From Verrucomicrobiaceae bacterium (GTDB lineage Bacteria > Verrucomicrobiota > Verrucomicrobiia > Verrucomicrobiales > Akkermansiaceae): a stretch of DNA of 63,752 nucleotides. The stretch is taken from NCBI GenBank assembly GCA_027485995.1, contig JAIXPW010000058.1, positions 1 to 63,752 on the forward strand, in the 5' to 3' direction. This document shows positions 62,708-63,752 of this stretch, one piece after another (position 1 is the stretch's first letter; every line of letters starts with the position of its first letter). A program made the translations under genes and the position numbers. Below the pieces are notes generated by a model, which did not search any database, was not told where the DNA came from, and worked only from the letters and a program-made list of their open reading frames with translations.

Positions 62708-63505
62708 ATGCCGGATTCCAAGCCATCCACGCCCGTCCCTCCGCTCAATCCGCTTCAATCGGCGATGCTCGAAGCGGAGTCGAACGTGCCGCTCCGTGAG
62801 GTGAGGTTCGACGGTTGGCTGGGCATCCTGGCCATCCTCGCCTATGCCCTGGCCTCGATCGGCTTCGTGGCCCTGGAGGGTTGGTCGATGTGGCGGGAGC
62901 TCGAGGGCGACCTGATCCGCCGCGGGCTTCACACGCTCTCACTGATCCGCATCGTCCTATACCTGATCGCCGCAGCTTGGTTTCTTCGCTGGACCTATTT
63001 TTGCTCGACCAACGCGAAACGGATCGCGCCGCACAACCCGGACCTCAATCCGCCGACGGCCGTCGGTTCCTATTTCATCCCGATCCTGAATCTGTTCGGG
63101 CCGTATCAGCAGATGCTTGAAATTGTGGAGGTCACGCAGAAACGCCTGGCCCGCTTCGACATCCTGCCGCTGGTCCGGCCCTGGTGGATCGCTTGGTGGG
63201 GCATGAACGTCGTCTGGGTGCTCGGCAGCGAAATCAGGACCCCGGCCGTCATGGCGGGCGAGCTGCTCCTGACTGTGGCCGCGTCGTCGTGGTCGATCCG
63301 TCTGATTTTCAAACTCAGTCGCGCGCAGTCGGAAATCGAGCCGCCCTTCGAGGTCGTCCACGTCGCCCCGAAGCCGAAGCCGAAGCGCGAGCAGGTCCGT
63401 CGGCCCTCCAAGCCCGGATACGCCGCCGCGAAACCCTCGACTCCGCTGCCCCAGCGCAGGCCTGCCGTTTCCCCGAAAGCTCCCGAGCCCTCCGATCCTC
63501 CTTGA
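62708..63505 (+). CDS. DUF4328 membrane protein
   Basis: A 265-residue integral membrane protein with about four hydrophobic helices (AILAYALASIGFVALEGW, IVLYLIAAAWFLRWTYFC, WWIAWWGMNVVWVLGSEI, ELLLTVAASSWSIRLIF). The conserved DUF4328 core is NPPTAVGSYFIPILNLFGPY. The C-terminus is a basic, Pro-rich cytoplasmic tail. ATG 62708 was chosen because it has GAAGG 8 bases upstream; a GTG at 62690 would add six residues. Its upstream region is the D copy of the repeat flanking VapBC. Confidence 0.82.
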   Translation: MPDSKPSTPVPPLNPLQSAMLEAESNVPLREVRFDGWLGILAILAYALASIGFVALEGWSMWRELEGDLIRRGLHTLSLIRIVLYLIAAAWFLRWTYFCSTNAKRIAPHNPDLNPPTAVGSYFIPILNLFGPYQQMLEIVEVTQKRLARFDILPLVRPWWIAWWGMNVVWVLGSEIRTPAVMAGELLLTVAASSWSIRLIFKLSRAQSEIEPPFEVVHVAPKPKPKREQVRRPSKPGYAAAKPSTPLPQRRPAVSPKAPEPSDPP

Positions 63506-63552
63506 TTCGGCACTTGGCACCCCCGGACCTCCGGGTCCATCCTCGCGGCGTT

Positions 63553-63752
63553 ATGCTTTCGGACAGTTTCATCTCGCATCTTCAGGACACGCTCACCGAC
63601 ATCGACTCCGCCGGACTCTACAAGCGCGAGCGGCTCATCGACTCGACCCAGAACTCCACCGTCCGCCTCAAGGACGGCCGCACGGTGATCAACCTGTGCG
63701 CGAACAACTACCTCGGCCTCGCCGATCACCCGAAGGTGGTCGAAGCCGCCAA
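63553..63752 (+). CDS. kbl: Glycine C-acetyltransferase, 5' part
   Basis: The first 66 codons of an alpha-oxoamine synthase. The sequence LSDSFISHLQDTLTDIDSAG, with KRERLIDSTQNS and the typical NLCANNYLGLADHPKVVEAA, is the N-terminus of Kbl, which in threonine breakdown joins 2-amino-3-oxobutyrate and CoA to give glycine and acetyl-CoA. PLP-site residues lie beyond the window. The gene is cut by the end of the window at 63752. Confidence 0.88.
   Translation, partial: MLSDSFISHLQDTLTDIDSAGLYKRERLIDSTQNSTVRLKDGRTVINLCANNYLGLADHPKVVEAA

Overview
The window looks like a chromosomal segment of a Verrucomicrobiota bacterium, most likely near Luteolibacter or another Verrucomicrobiaceae genus. The reasons are: high GC content with long antisense open frames; two very large proteins resembling Verru_Chthon cassette protein A; a PVC-type CxxCH cytochrome fused to an SGNH hydrolase beside a ThuA-domain protein; an ELWxxDGT-repeat surface protein with the DPDGDGLxNxxEYxLG tail common in this phylum; a zinc-ribbon Ser/Thr kinase paired with an ECF-like sigma factor; an SHD1-like protein; and a DUF5069 protein. 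This placement is inferred from gene content. No rRNA, tRNA or CRISPR array was recognised.

Layout. 1-10.6 kb: 3' part of ispG, a clpS-DUF2017 pair, then a minus-strand run of envelope and redox genes (rhodanese-YceI fusion, VOC protein, L,D-transpeptidase, flavodoxin, DUF5069, old yellow enzyme, YceI lipoprotein, pirin), followed by a primary-type sigma factor, a fasciclin protein and a lipoprotein. 10.8-20.1 kb: a Tim44-like/transglutaminase-like pair on the minus strand, then sigma factor, WD40 kinase and ELWxxDGT protein on the plus strand. 20.1-28.4 kb: LysR regulator, carB, trmL, rseP and a PVC-type protein of unknown function. 28.5-37.5 kb: two divergent, paralogous pseudopilin-like cassettes sharing one control region. 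37.5-41.7 kb: nagA, a CHAD protein, pgsA and gnd.

42-45.5 kb and 60-62.7 kb are accessory regions. They hold AT-rich orphan genes, IS5-type ends, and two toxin-antitoxin-like modules (HTH-ImmA protease + DUF3368/PIN, and VapBC). Each module sits between imperfect direct repeats of about 100-150 bp, and one repeat copy lies directly upstream of the next chromosomal gene. 45.7-55.3 kb is ordinary: a Prc-type protease, FG-GAP protein, ABC ATPase, small lipoproteins, CDGSH protein, a truncated GH95-like protein, an esterase and a metzincin-like protease. 55.3-60.3 kb holds the ThuA/PVC-cytochrome operon, bracketed by two direct copies of a ~265 bp palindrome-rich element whose copies have different flanking duplications. 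The window ends in the 5' part of kbl.

The most unusual signals are non-coding: a MITE-like nested stem-loop element, repeat-bracketed toxin-antitoxin modules, a nested pair of dispersed repeats at 24.5 and 52.9 kb, and paired-hairpin REP-like units after gnd and at 45.5 kb. All identities quoted are estimates by eye.
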